64,000 nucleotides of DNA from Mangrovimicrobium sp033283385 (GTDB lineage: Bacteria > Pseudomonadota > Gammaproteobacteria > Pseudomonadales > Halieaceae), in contig JAWMQQ010000001.1 in NCBI GenBank assembly GCA_033283385.1, positions 2,356,001-2,420,000 on the forward strand, given 5' to 3'. The notes under the pieces were generated by a model that was not told the origin of the DNA, did not search any database, and was given only the letters and a program-made list of their open reading frames with translations. The position numbers and the translations under genes are program-made. Of this stretch, positions 8,841-17,000 are shown in pieces (position 1 is the stretch's first letter; the number at the start of each line of letters is the position of its first letter).

Positions 8841-10259
8841 TCAGAGCCGGTAGGCGCGCTTGGCGAGGTGGTAGGCGAGATCGGCTGCCAGCTCGTGGGC
8901 CTCGTCCATGCGCAGACGGTGTTCCGCCACCAGTTGCGCGAGGAAGCGGCAATCCATGCGCCGGGCCACGTCGTGCCGCGCGGGTATCGAGAGGAACGCG
9001 CGGGTGTCGTCGTTGAAGCCGGCGGTGTTGTAAAAACCGGCGGTTTCGGTGATCTGCTGGCGGTAGCGCAACATGCCCTCGGGGCTGTCGTGGAACCACC
9101 AGGGCGGGCCGACCAGCAGCGACGGGTAGTGGCCTGCCAGTGGCGCCAGTTCGCGAGAGTAAGTCGTCTCGTCGAGGGTAAACAGGATCAGGCGGAATCC
9201 GGGTTCGTCACCGACCCGGTCCAGCAGGGGTTTCAGGTTGCGCACGAACTCGCACGGCAGCGGAATGTCCGCGCCGCGGTCGCGGCCGAAGGCGGCAAAC
9301 AGCCGCGGGTTGTGGTTGCGGTAGACACCCGGGTGCAGTTGCATCACCAGGCCGTCGTCCAGCGACATCAGCGCCATCTCGGTGAGCATCTGGCCGCGGA
9401 AGCGCTCGGCGTCTTCCGCCGACAGCGCTCCCGCCAGCGCGCTGGCGTAAAGCCGCTCGCACTCGTCCAGGGACAGGTCCTCGGTGCGCGCGCTGGGGTG
9501 GCCGTGGTCAGTGGACGTCGCGCCGAACTGCCTGAAATACGTGCGTCGCTCGCGCAGTGCCGCGAGGTAGCCGCGGTAACTGCCGCAGTCCTCGGCGGCC
9601 AGTTCGCCCAGGCGCTGGACGTTGTCGGCAAAGCCCTCATACTCGGGATCCAGCACGGGATCGGGACGGAAGGCAGTGATCACGCGGCCGGGCCAGGGAT
9701 CGCCGGCGAGCTTGCGGTGTGCGTCCAGCGGGTCCAGCGGCGATTCGGTGGTGGCGATGACCTCGATATTGAAACGCTCGAACAGGGCTCGCGGCAAAAA
9801 TTCCGGAGTTTGCAGTGCGCTATCGATGCGCTCGTAGATCGCCTGCGCATTCCCTGCGCACAGGGCCTGGTCGATACCGAACACCTCCACCAGCACGTGG
9901 TCCATCCACAGCCGCGACGGCGTGCCGCGGAACAGGTGATAGTGATCGGCAAAGCGCTGCCAGACCTGCGCGGGATTGCGCTCTAAGCCTTCGTCCCCGC
10001 CGACGGGTGCGATGCCCAGCGACGGAAGGCCAACGCCCTGGCTGCAGAGCATGCGCAACAGGTAGTGATCCGGCTGTACCAGCAGCTCGGCGGGATTGGC
10101 GAAAGGCTGGTTGTCGGCGAACCAGCGCGGGTCGGTGTGGCCGTGGGGGCTGACGATGGGCAGTGTGCGCACCGTCTCGTAGAGCTCCGTGGCAATCGCC
10201 CGCTGCCGCGGGCAGCTGGCGAACAGGCGCTGCGGGTGCAGTATCGGCTCGTCGCTCAA
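8841..10259 (-). CDS. uxaC: Glucuronate isomerase
   Basis: 472 residues, typical. The start contains LPIVSPHGHTDPRWFADN, the metal-ligand H-x-H segment of the UxaC amidohydrolase-like fold, followed by conserved IEVIATTESPLDPLDAHRKL and GGFNDDTRAF-type sequence near the C-terminus (AGFNDDTRAFLSIPARHD). It isomerises D-glucuronate to D-fructuronate (and galacturonate to tagaturonate) in the cytoplasm. It begins ten bases after the GntR regulator stop, and seven bases separate its end from uxuB, so the genes form one transcript. Confidence 0.93.
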   Translation of the reverse strand: MSDEPILHPQRLFASCPRQRAIATELYETVRTLPIVSPHGHTDPRWFADNQPFANPAELLVQPDHYLLRMLCSQGVGLPSLGIAPVGGDEGLERNPAQVWQRFADHYHLFRGTPSRLWMDHVLVEVFGIDQALCAGNAQAIYERIDSALQTPEFLPRALFERFNIEVIATTESPLDPLDAHRKLAGDPWPGRVITAFRPDPVLDPEYEGFADNVQRLGELAAEDCGSYRGYLAALRERRTYFRQFGATSTDHGHPSARTEDLSLDECERLYASALAGALSAEDAERFRGQMLTEMALMSLDDGLVMQLHPGVYRNHNPRLFAAFGRDRGADIPLPCEFVRNLKPLLDRVGDEPGFRLILFTLDETTYSRELAPLAGHYPSLLVGPPWWFHDSPEGMLRYRQQITETAGFYNTAGFNDDTRAFLSIPARHDVARRMDCRFLAQLVAEHRLRMDEAHELAADLAYHLAKRAYRL

Positions 10260-10269
10260 AACGGCCTCC

Positions 10270-10959
10270 TCACTCTGCCGCCATCAGCGTGTCGACCACA
10301 CGTTGCAGGTGCCCGGTCATCGCATCCCTCGCCGCCTCGGCGTCGCGCGCCTGCAGCGCCCCCAGGATACGCTGGTGATCCTCGATGATCGGCCGGCTGC
10401 CCTCCTGGCGAACGCGCTGGTGGAAGTGGGTGCTGATTACCGAGTCGTTGCGCAGCTGCCACAGCCAATCCACCGTGGACGCCAGCACGGAGTTGCCCGC
10501 GGCTTCCGCGATCAGGCAGTGGAAGCGCTGGTCCGCGGCCTCGGTCATGTTCTCCTGCAGGTTCTCGGCGGCCATTTCTTCCAGCAGGCCCGCAAGGGTT
10601 TTGAGCTGTGTTTTCGAAGCGCGCTCCGCAGCCAGTGCGGCGCACTCAGCCTCGACGACGCGCCGGGCTTCGAGAATCTCGAAGGGCCCCGCTCCCTGGT
10701 CCAGCACCGGCTGGGAGGCACCGGTTTCGGCGTCAGTCACATAGACGCCGGAACCGGAGCGAATCTCCACCAGCGCGGCGATCTCCAGCGCAATCATCGC
10801 CTCGCGGATGGTCGGGCGGCTGACGCCGAAGCGCTCGGCGAGGTCGCGCTCCGAGGGCAGTCGCTCGCCCGGCGCGGGCACACCCGCGCGAATCGAACGC
10901 CTGATCTGGTCGGCGACCTGCATGTACAGGCGTTGCGGTTTTACGGTCTGGATTTGCAT
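10270..10959 (-). CDS. GntR-family (FadR subfamily) regulator, UxuR/ExuR-like
   Basis: 229 residues. The N-terminal winged helix has ERDLAERFGVSRPTIREAMI (about residues 38-57) and the C-terminus is an all-helical FCD-type effector domain with metal-binding histidines likely in the FHCLIAEAAGN segment. It is the first gene of the minus-strand uronate operon and divergent from kdgK-uxuA. By analogy with UxuR/ExuR it should repress both transcripts until a hexuronate intermediate binds. A candidate operator with a TGGTC-A-GGCCA core lies at 11076-11092 in the shared intergenic region. Confidence 0.87.
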   Translation of the reverse strand: MQIQTVKPQRLYMQVADQIRRSIRAGVPAPGERLPSERDLAERFGVSRPTIREAMIALEIAALVEIRSGSGVYVTDAETGASQPVLDQGAGPFEILEARRVVEAECAALAAERASKTQLKTLAGLLEEMAAENLQENMTEAADQRFHCLIAEAAGNSVLASTVDWLWQLRNDSVISTHFHQRVRQEGSRPIIEDHQRILGALQARDAEAARDAMTGHLQRVVDTLMAAE

Positions 10960-11075
10960 TCAGCTCACTTCGTTTCTTATCAGGCCCGGGGTTCAGCCAT
11001 GCTATCGCGAGACAACCGACGGGGTTCGACCGCGCTTGCGATCTGGCGAGCGCTGGTGCAGACTCGCCACTGGTA

Positions 11076-11092
11076 AAGTGGTCAGGCCAATT
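11076..11092. promoter_or_regulatory. Candidate GntR/FadR-type operator between gntR and kdgK
   Basis: AAGTGGTCAGGCCAATT is an imperfect palindrome centred on the A at 11084. It resembles the TGGTC-N-GACCA pattern bound by FadR-subfamily regulators. It is the best such site in the 194-base divergent region (10960-11153) and lies 60 bases before the kdgK start. The assignment is inference from pattern and position; no clear -35/-10 pair could be fixed. Confidence 0.45.
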
Positions 11093-11153
11093 AAGATGAC
11101 AGAGCGGCCGCCCCACTGTCAAGTCATGAGACCCGAGTCACGAGGAGCCGGGA

Positions 11154-12062
11154 GTGCCCGACAGCCCCACAATCTGCTGCGCCGGCGAGGTAATGCTGGA
11201 GTTCGCCCCGACCGGGGAGCCGGACTGCTATCGACGCGGCATAGCGGGTGACACCTTCAACACGGCAGTGTACCTGTCCCGGCTGGGCTGCCGGGTGCAG
11301 TACCTGACCCGCCTGGGCGACGACCCCGCCTCGACGCACATACTCGCCACCCTGCACGACGAGGGTATCGACGACAGCCTCGTACAGCGCATGCCCGGCC
11401 GCCAGCCCGGCCTCTACCTGATCGACAACGACCCGTCCGGCGAGCGCCGCTTTACCTACTGGCGGGACCACAGCCCGGCGCGGGCGACTTTCGATTCCCC
11501 GCCGCCGGTGCCGGCCGTGGACGCGTTTTACTTCAGCGGCATCACCCTGGCAGTGTGCCGCAGCGGCGTGCACAACCTTGTGGCCGTGTTGCGGGAACTG
11601 CGCGGCGCCGGAACCCGCATCGCCTTCGACCCGAACTTCCGCCCGGCCCTCTGGCGCGACGTGCGCCAGGCGCGGGAGTGTTGCGATGTAGTCCTGCCCC
11701 TGTGCGATATCGTGCTGCCCACACTGGAGGACGAGACACAGCTGTGGGGTATGACCGACGTGGCGAGCTGTGCCGGTTTCTACCGCGAGCGCGGTGTGCG
11801 CGAACTGGTGATCAAGGCGCCGGACCTGTGCGTGCACGGCATCAGCGAGGAACAGCACGTGGAGTGCGCCGCGCAAGCGGTGCGCGCAGTGGATACCACC
11901 GGCGCCGGCGACGCCTTCAATGCGGGCTACCTCGCCAGGCGGCTGCGCGGGCACGCCATCGACGAGGCCATTCGCGCGGGCCAGGCACTGGCCGCCACGG
12001 TAGTGCAACATCGCGGTGCGATCATCGCCCGCGAGGATTTCAAATTCGAGGAGTACAACTAG
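11154..12062 (+). CDS. kdgK: 2-dehydro-3-deoxygluconokinase (PfkB family)
   Basis: 302 residues from a GTG start at 11154 with GAGGAG ten or so bases upstream. The PfkB sugar-kinase signatures are present: GIAGDTFNTAVYLSRLG near residue 27 and DTTGAGDAFNAGYLARRL near residue 247, where the aspartate is the catalytic base. It phosphorylates 2-keto-3-deoxygluconate, the product of UxuA, to KDPG using ATP. uxuA starts one base after its stop, so they are co-transcribed. No KDPG aldolase gene is seen in this window, so the last step must be encoded elsewhere. Confidence 0.9.
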   Translation: MPDSPTICCAGEVMLEFAPTGEPDCYRRGIAGDTFNTAVYLSRLGCRVQYLTRLGDDPASTHILATLHDEGIDDSLVQRMPGRQPGLYLIDNDPSGERRFTYWRDHSPARATFDSPPPVPAVDAFYFSGITLAVCRSGVHNLVAVLRELRGAGTRIAFDPNFRPALWRDVRQARECCDVVLPLCDIVLPTLEDETQLWGMTDVASCAGFYRERGVRELVIKAPDLCVHGISEEQHVECAAQAVRAVDTTGAGDAFNAGYLARRLRGHAIDEAIRAGQALAATVVQHRGAIIAREDFKFEEYN

Positions 12063-12063
12063 C

Positions 12064-13260
12064 ATGCTGCAGACCTGGCGATGGTTCGGCCCGGACGACA
12101 CGGTGACCCTGGAGCGCATCGCCCAGGCCGGCGCGACCGGCGTGGTCACCTCCCTGCACCACATCCCCACTGGCGAGGCCTGGCCGCTGGCCGAGATCGA
12201 GCAGCGCAAACGCGAGATCGAGAACGCCGGCCTGGCCTGGACGGTGGTCGAGAGCGTGCCGCTGCACAACGACATCAAGACGCGCAGCGGCGACTACCGG
12301 CGGCACATCGCCAACTACTGCGAATCCCTGCGCAACCTCGGCGCCGCCGGCGTCGACGTGGTCTGCTACAACTTCATGCCGGTGGTCGACTGGACCCGCA
12401 CCAACCTCGACTACACCCTGCCCAACCGCTCCCGCGCGCTGCGCTTCGAGATCACCGACTTCGCCGCCTACGACGTGTGCTTGCTGCAACGCGACAACGC
12501 GGAAAACGACTACGCGCCGGAAGTACTGGCGCGTGCGAAACAGCGCTTCGAGGCGATGAGCGATACCGAGCGCGAACTGCTGGAAAAGAACATCATCGCC
12601 GGCCTGCCCGGCGGCGAAGGGAGCTACGACCGCGAGGGCATCCGCGCCGCCATCGCCGAGTTCATCGCGCTGGGCGAGGACGGCATGCGCGCCAACCTGC
12701 TGGCTTTCCTGCGCGAGATCATCCCGGTGGCCGAAGAGGCCGGCGTGCGCATGTGTATCCACCCGGACGACCCGCCTTTCTCGCTGTTCGGCCTGCCGCG
12801 GGTAGTGTCCACGGCGGACGATGCACGCACACTGCTGGATGCGGTGCCCAGCGACAGCAACGGGCTGACCCTGTGCGCCGGATCCTTCGGCGCCCGCGGC
12901 GATAACGACCTCGTCGCCATGGCGCGCGAGTTCGGGCCGCGGATTCATTTCGTGCACCTGCGCAATATCCGTCGCGAGGCGGATGGCTCGTTCTACGAAT
13001 CCGATCACCTGGATGGCGACAACGACATGGTGGGATTGATCAGTGCCCTGCTCGACGAGGAGAGCGACCGGCAGGCGCGTGGGCGCAGCGACCGCATCGC
13101 CATGCGGCCGGATCATGGGCACCTGATGGGTGAGGAACTGGACCAGCCCGGCGTGCGGCCAGGTTATTCCTACCTGGGTCGGCTGAAGGGGCTGGCGGAG
13201 TTGCGGGGGGTGATTCATGCGTTGGAGAGGTTGCGGGTTGGGCGCTGGCGGCCGGAATGA
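12064..13260 (+). CDS. uxuA: Mannonate dehydratase
   Basis: 398 residues from ATG 12064, immediately after the kdgK stop; the start MLQTWRWFGPDDTVTLERIA matches the family. The TIM barrel holds conserved metal-ligand regions MCIHPDDPPFSLFGLPR and FVHLRNIRREADGSFYES, and the C-terminus RPDHGHLMG. It dehydrates D-mannonate to 2-keto-3-deoxygluconate using Fe2+ or Mn2+. The gene ends at 13260, and RHS-derived sequence begins within a few bases, so any terminator has been replaced by the Rhs locus. Confidence 0.94.
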   Translation: MLQTWRWFGPDDTVTLERIAQAGATGVVTSLHHIPTGEAWPLAEIEQRKREIENAGLAWTVVESVPLHNDIKTRSGDYRRHIANYCESLRNLGAAGVDVVCYNFMPVVDWTRTNLDYTLPNRSRALRFEITDFAAYDVCLLQRDNAENDYAPEVLARAKQRFEAMSDTERELLEKNIIAGLPGGEGSYDREGIRAAIAEFIALGEDGMRANLLAFLREIIPVAEEAGVRMCIHPDDPPFSLFGLPRVVSTADDARTLLDAVPSDSNGLTLCAGSFGARGDNDLVAMAREFGPRIHFVHLRNIRREADGSFYESDHLDGDNDMVGLISALLDEESDRQARGRSDRIAMRPDHGHLMGEELDQPGVRPGYSYLGRLKGLAELRGVIHALERLRVGRWRPE

Positions 13261-13261
13261 A

Positions 13262-13580
13262 AAAATCCAGCTGGGGTGGCTGACGCTGGTCAGGTTGCCC
13301 ACCGCGTCGTAGCCGTAGCTGGTGATGCCGTTGCTATCGGTGACGGTTTGCAGCCGGTTCAGGCTGTCGAAGCCGAAGCTGGTGACGGTCACCGCCCCGG
13401 TGGGCGAGGTGACGGTCAGGCTGGTGCGGTTGCCGTCGGCGTCGTACTCGAAGTGGTGCACGTTGCCCTGGGCATCGGTGGTGGCGATGCGCCGGCCCGC
13501 GGCGTCGTAGCCGTACTCCGTGCGGTTGCCGTTCTCGTCGATCTCCGCGCTCACCCGGCCGACGTCGTCGTACTCGGCGG
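13262..13580 (-). pseudogene. RHS/YD-repeat remnant, internally deleted copy of the adjacent rhs gene
   Basis: Read on the minus strand this encodes YD-repeat sequence (AEIDENGNRTEYGYDAAG; SFGFDSLNRLQTVTDSNG). It has no start, no C-terminal toxin and no proper stop. The part near 13275-13431 is about 97 percent identical to the big rhs gene at about 15550-15706. The part near 13435-13580 matches about 16350-16495 at around 90 percent. The two segments are fused at a shared YDADGN-type repeat, so roughly 650 bases have been lost by recombination between repeats. It appears to be debris of an earlier Rhs arrangement or of a toxin-tip exchange. Confidence 0.8.
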
Positions 13581-13582
13581 GA

Positions 13583-13615
13583 TTTCTTTAATTGAGTAAA
13601 CTGTCCCTTTAATTC
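13583..13615. repeat. 33-base direct repeat, copy 1
   Basis: AT-rich sequence containing AATTGAGTAAACTGTCCCT. It matches 13628-13660 at 31 of 33 positions. It lies exactly at the end of the RHS remnant, between the remnant and the ankyrin gene. Confidence 0.75.
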
Positions 13616-13627
13616 GCAAGGTCGGGG

Positions 13628-13660
13628 TTTCTTGAATTGAGTAAACTGTCCCTCTAATTC
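13628..13660. repeat. 33-base direct repeat, copy 2
   Basis: Second copy, 12 bases after the first, differing at two positions. It ends 12 bases before the ankyrin stop codon. The pair may mark the edge of a mobile or recombining cassette; no transposase is present. Confidence 0.75.
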
Positions 13661-13672
13661 TCCTTAACCTCA

Positions 13673-14059
13673 TCAAACTCGATCAAAAAGGGCTCTGACC
13701 CCTTTAGCTTCCGCATATTCTCTTGCCGTTACTCCAAAACGATTCTTATACAGAGGATTTGCTCCAGATTCTAAACATAGTTTAGTTAGCTCTTCCGAAC
13801 CTATTACGACAGAACAAATTAAAGGTGTGTCTCCTGCGTCATCCTCATAATTAATATCAGCTCCCTCAGACAACAGGAGCCTGAATATCGCTACCTGTCC
13901 TTCATCAGCCGCTAAAATTAGCGCTGACTGGTCGCCTAAACCGTGGTCATTAGGCCCTGTTCCGTTATCTATCAGTTCCTTTACACCTTCTAAATCCCCA
14001 GACTCAACCTTACTCAACAGGAGATCATATTTTTTACTCTCAGTGCGTGACATATTCAT
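13673..14059 (-). CDS. Small ankyrin-repeat protein, probable immunity protein of the Rhs toxin
   Basis: 128 residues (ATG 14059, alternative in-frame ATG 14053). Three ankyrin repeats are visible: GPNDHGLGDQSALILAADEG, FRLLLSEGADINYEDDAGDT and LCLESGANPLYKNRFGVTA. There is no signal peptide, so it is cytosolic. It starts three bases after the rhs stop on the same strand, the position where Rhs immunity genes lie. It is AT-rich like the Rhs tip and unlike the GC-rich shell, so the two seem to have been acquired together. Ankyrin proteins are known among immunity proteins of polymorphic toxins. Direct proof that it neutralises this tip is lacking. Confidence 0.75.
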   Translation of the reverse strand: MNMSRTESKKYDLLLSKVESGDLEGVKELIDNGTGPNDHGLGDQSALILAADEGQVAIFRLLLSEGADINYEDDAGDTPLICSVVIGSEELTKLCLESGANPLYKNRFGVTAREYAEAKGVRALFDRV

Positions 14060-14062
14060 GCT

Positions 14063-17000
14063 CTAGTTTATTGGCGAAAATGGAACGACTTTATTAGTTA
14101 ATTTATCTTTCAATACAGTCACCAATTTACCTGCCTCGTTAAATACCACCTTAATTGATCCACTTTTCTTAGCATCACCAATCACTCGGATAATAGCGCC
14201 TGTTTTTGTATCAATCCAATAAGCCCCTTTTGTTGCAGCCTCAATGACTTGCGCTATATCGAAACCCCTTTGTTCCATTTGTTGAACCCAATGGAAAATT
14301 CGATTAAATCCTTTTACATTCTGGCTCGTATCAAATATCACCTGATCAAAACCAGCCTTTTCCAACTTTCGAGCTATGGCAGATAAATTGCCCACTTTCG
14401 CCAGATATTTCATTGGGAGAAAGTTCAAAGCTATTAAGCCGAGTGACGTGCCATTTCTAACTGTAAGCACCTCCCCTGTGCGGGCAACACGATCAATCAA
14501 AGAGCCAAACTGATAACCCGTTTCCGCAGCTGTATAAAGACTGCCAGCTACTGTGATAGCTCGAATTGTGCTAATTAGAGTAAAGTGCCCTGTGGGGTCA
14601 ATGTGATTTGCAGGTTCTGTATTTGCATAGAGATACCTGTGTAGACTTATAGGATCCTGATTGATCCCCATCCACGTATCCATCTGCGTGAACCGGCCAC
14701 TGGCCTGGTTGTAATACCTGGCCCGCAGATAATACTGGTCTAATCCACTATCGAACTGCTCGCCGGCAAACAGGTAGCTGCTCTCGGTCGTCCCGGACTG
14801 GTTGACCACCTGCCCAAAGGCCTCGTAGTCATACTCATCCGTGATCGACCCCAGATCGTCACTGAGCATCCGGGTCGAGCCCAGCCCGTCGTACAAGTAA
14901 AAACTGCTCGCCCCTGCCCGATCCTGGCTCAACAGGTCATGCCCGTAGCTGTAACTGGCCACCGTGCTACCGCCCGCAACCTCCTCCAGCACCTGGGCGT
15001 AGTCCCGGTTGCTGTCCACCACGTAGTCCGTCGTGACGCCGCCCTCGGTTTTCTGGTTACGGATACCACTGACGTCGTAGGCATAGCTGGTGAGCTGGCC
15101 GCCCTGCTCCATCTCCACAAGCCGGTCTTTGGCATCGTAGCTGTAGCTGGTGGTCACCCCATCCAGCGTCTCCGCCAGGGTATTGCCATTGGCATCGTAG
15201 CTGTAGGTGGTGCCGCCCTGCTGGGTCAGCCGGTCGTTGGCGTCGTAGCTGTACTGGGTCTGTACCCCGTCCACGGTCTCGTAGATGCGGTTGCCCACGC
15301 CATCGTACTGGTAGCTGGCGCTGTAGTTGCCATTGACGCTGTCCGTGATGACCTCACTGGTCAGGCGATACAGGTCGTCGTAGCCGTAAGCGGTTGACCT
15401 GCCGTCCAGCTCCGCAATGGCCGTCCTGCGCCCGGTCGGGTCCAGGGTGTAGTCGTACTGCTCCACCAATGCGCCAGTTCCATCGTAGGTCTTCAGGGTG
15501 GTCAGGCGGTTCAGGCTGTCGTAGCTGTACACCTGGCTGGTGCCATTGGGGTGGCTGACGCTGGTCAGGTTGCCCACCGCGTCGTAGCCGTAGCTGGTGA
15601 TGCCGTTGCTGTCGGTGACGGTTTGCAGCCGGTTCAGGCTGTCGAAGCCATAGCTGGTGACGGTCACCGCCCCGCTGGGCGAGGTGGCGGTCAGGCTGGT
15701 ACGGTTGCCCGCCCCGTCGTAGCCGTAGGCCAGCACAGCGCCGTTGGGCTGGGTGGTCGAAACCAGCCGGTCCCGGCTGTCGTAGCTGTACGTCGTGGTG
15801 CGGGTGCTGGCATCCGCCGCGGTCTGCACCACCTGCAGCAGGTTGCCCACGGCGTCGTAGCTGAAGTTCTCGGCGCTGCCATCGTCGTAGCTGCGGCTGA
15901 CCAGCCGATCATTGCTGTCGTAAGTGGAAGCCGTCACCTGCCCCTTGAAATCCACCCTTTCGATTACATTCCCCACCCCGTCGTACTGGAAGGACTCGCT
16001 CTGCCCCATGGGCAGGCTGCGGGCAATAACCCGCCCCAGCGCATCGTAGGTCCAGCTGGTGGTGCGGCCCTCGGCATCGGCCTGGGTGCGCTTGTTGCCG
16101 GCGCTGTCGTAGGTGAAGGCGGTGACGCCGTCCAGGGCGTCGGTCACTGCCGTCAGGCGGCCCACACCGTCGTAGGCGTAATCGGTGACGATGCCCGCCT
16201 GGTCGGTCTGGTCCGTGCGCCGGCCCAGGGCGTCCTGGGTCTCACGCAGGACCGAGCCGTCGTGGAAGCGGGTCTCGGTGCGCTGGTCCAGGGCGTTGTA
16301 GACGTACTCGGTGCGGCGGTTCAGGGCATCCACTTCCGCCGTCAGGTTGCCGTCGGCGTCGTACTCGAAGCGGTGGACGTTGCCCTGGGCGTCGGTGGTG
16401 GCGATGCGCCGGCCCGCGGCGTCGTAGTCATACTCGGTGCGGTTGCCGTTGGCGTCGATCTCCGCGTTCACCCGGCCCACATCATCGTATTCCGTGGCGG
16501 AGATGCTGCCGTCCGGGTAGGTCGTCTGCACCAGCCGGTTCAGGGCATCGTAGCTGTAGCTGGTGGTCCTGCCCAGGCGATCCGTGGTGCTGGTGCGGTT
16601 GCCTTCCGTGTCGTAGGTATGGCTCTCCGTGGTGCCGTCCGGGTAGCTGGTGCTGCCGAGGCGCCCGTAGGCGTCGTAGACGTACTCGGTGCGCCGGCCT
16701 TCGCCATCCACCATCGCCGCCTCGTTGCCCGCGGCGTCGTACTCGGTGGCCGTGACATTGCCCGCAGCATCGGTGGTCTCCACCAGGCGGTCCAGGTCGT
16801 CATAGACGTAGCTGGTGGTCTCAGTCGCGCCGCCCCGGGTGATGCTCTCGGTGAGCACGTTGCCATTGCCGTCGTAGGTGTACGTGGTGGTGTGGTGCTC
16901 CGCATCCCGCTCGGTGAGCTTGTTGCCCTCGCCGTCGTAGGTGAAGGTGGTGATGTTCTCCTCCACGTCCTGGGTCAGGGTGACATTGCCCTTGGCGTCG

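Noticed and set aside
13673..13710. Transposon end around GGGCTCTGACCCC inside the ankyrin gene 3' end
   Set aside because: I only have an impression that this sequence recurs near transposases; it is also coding here, so no mobile element is called.
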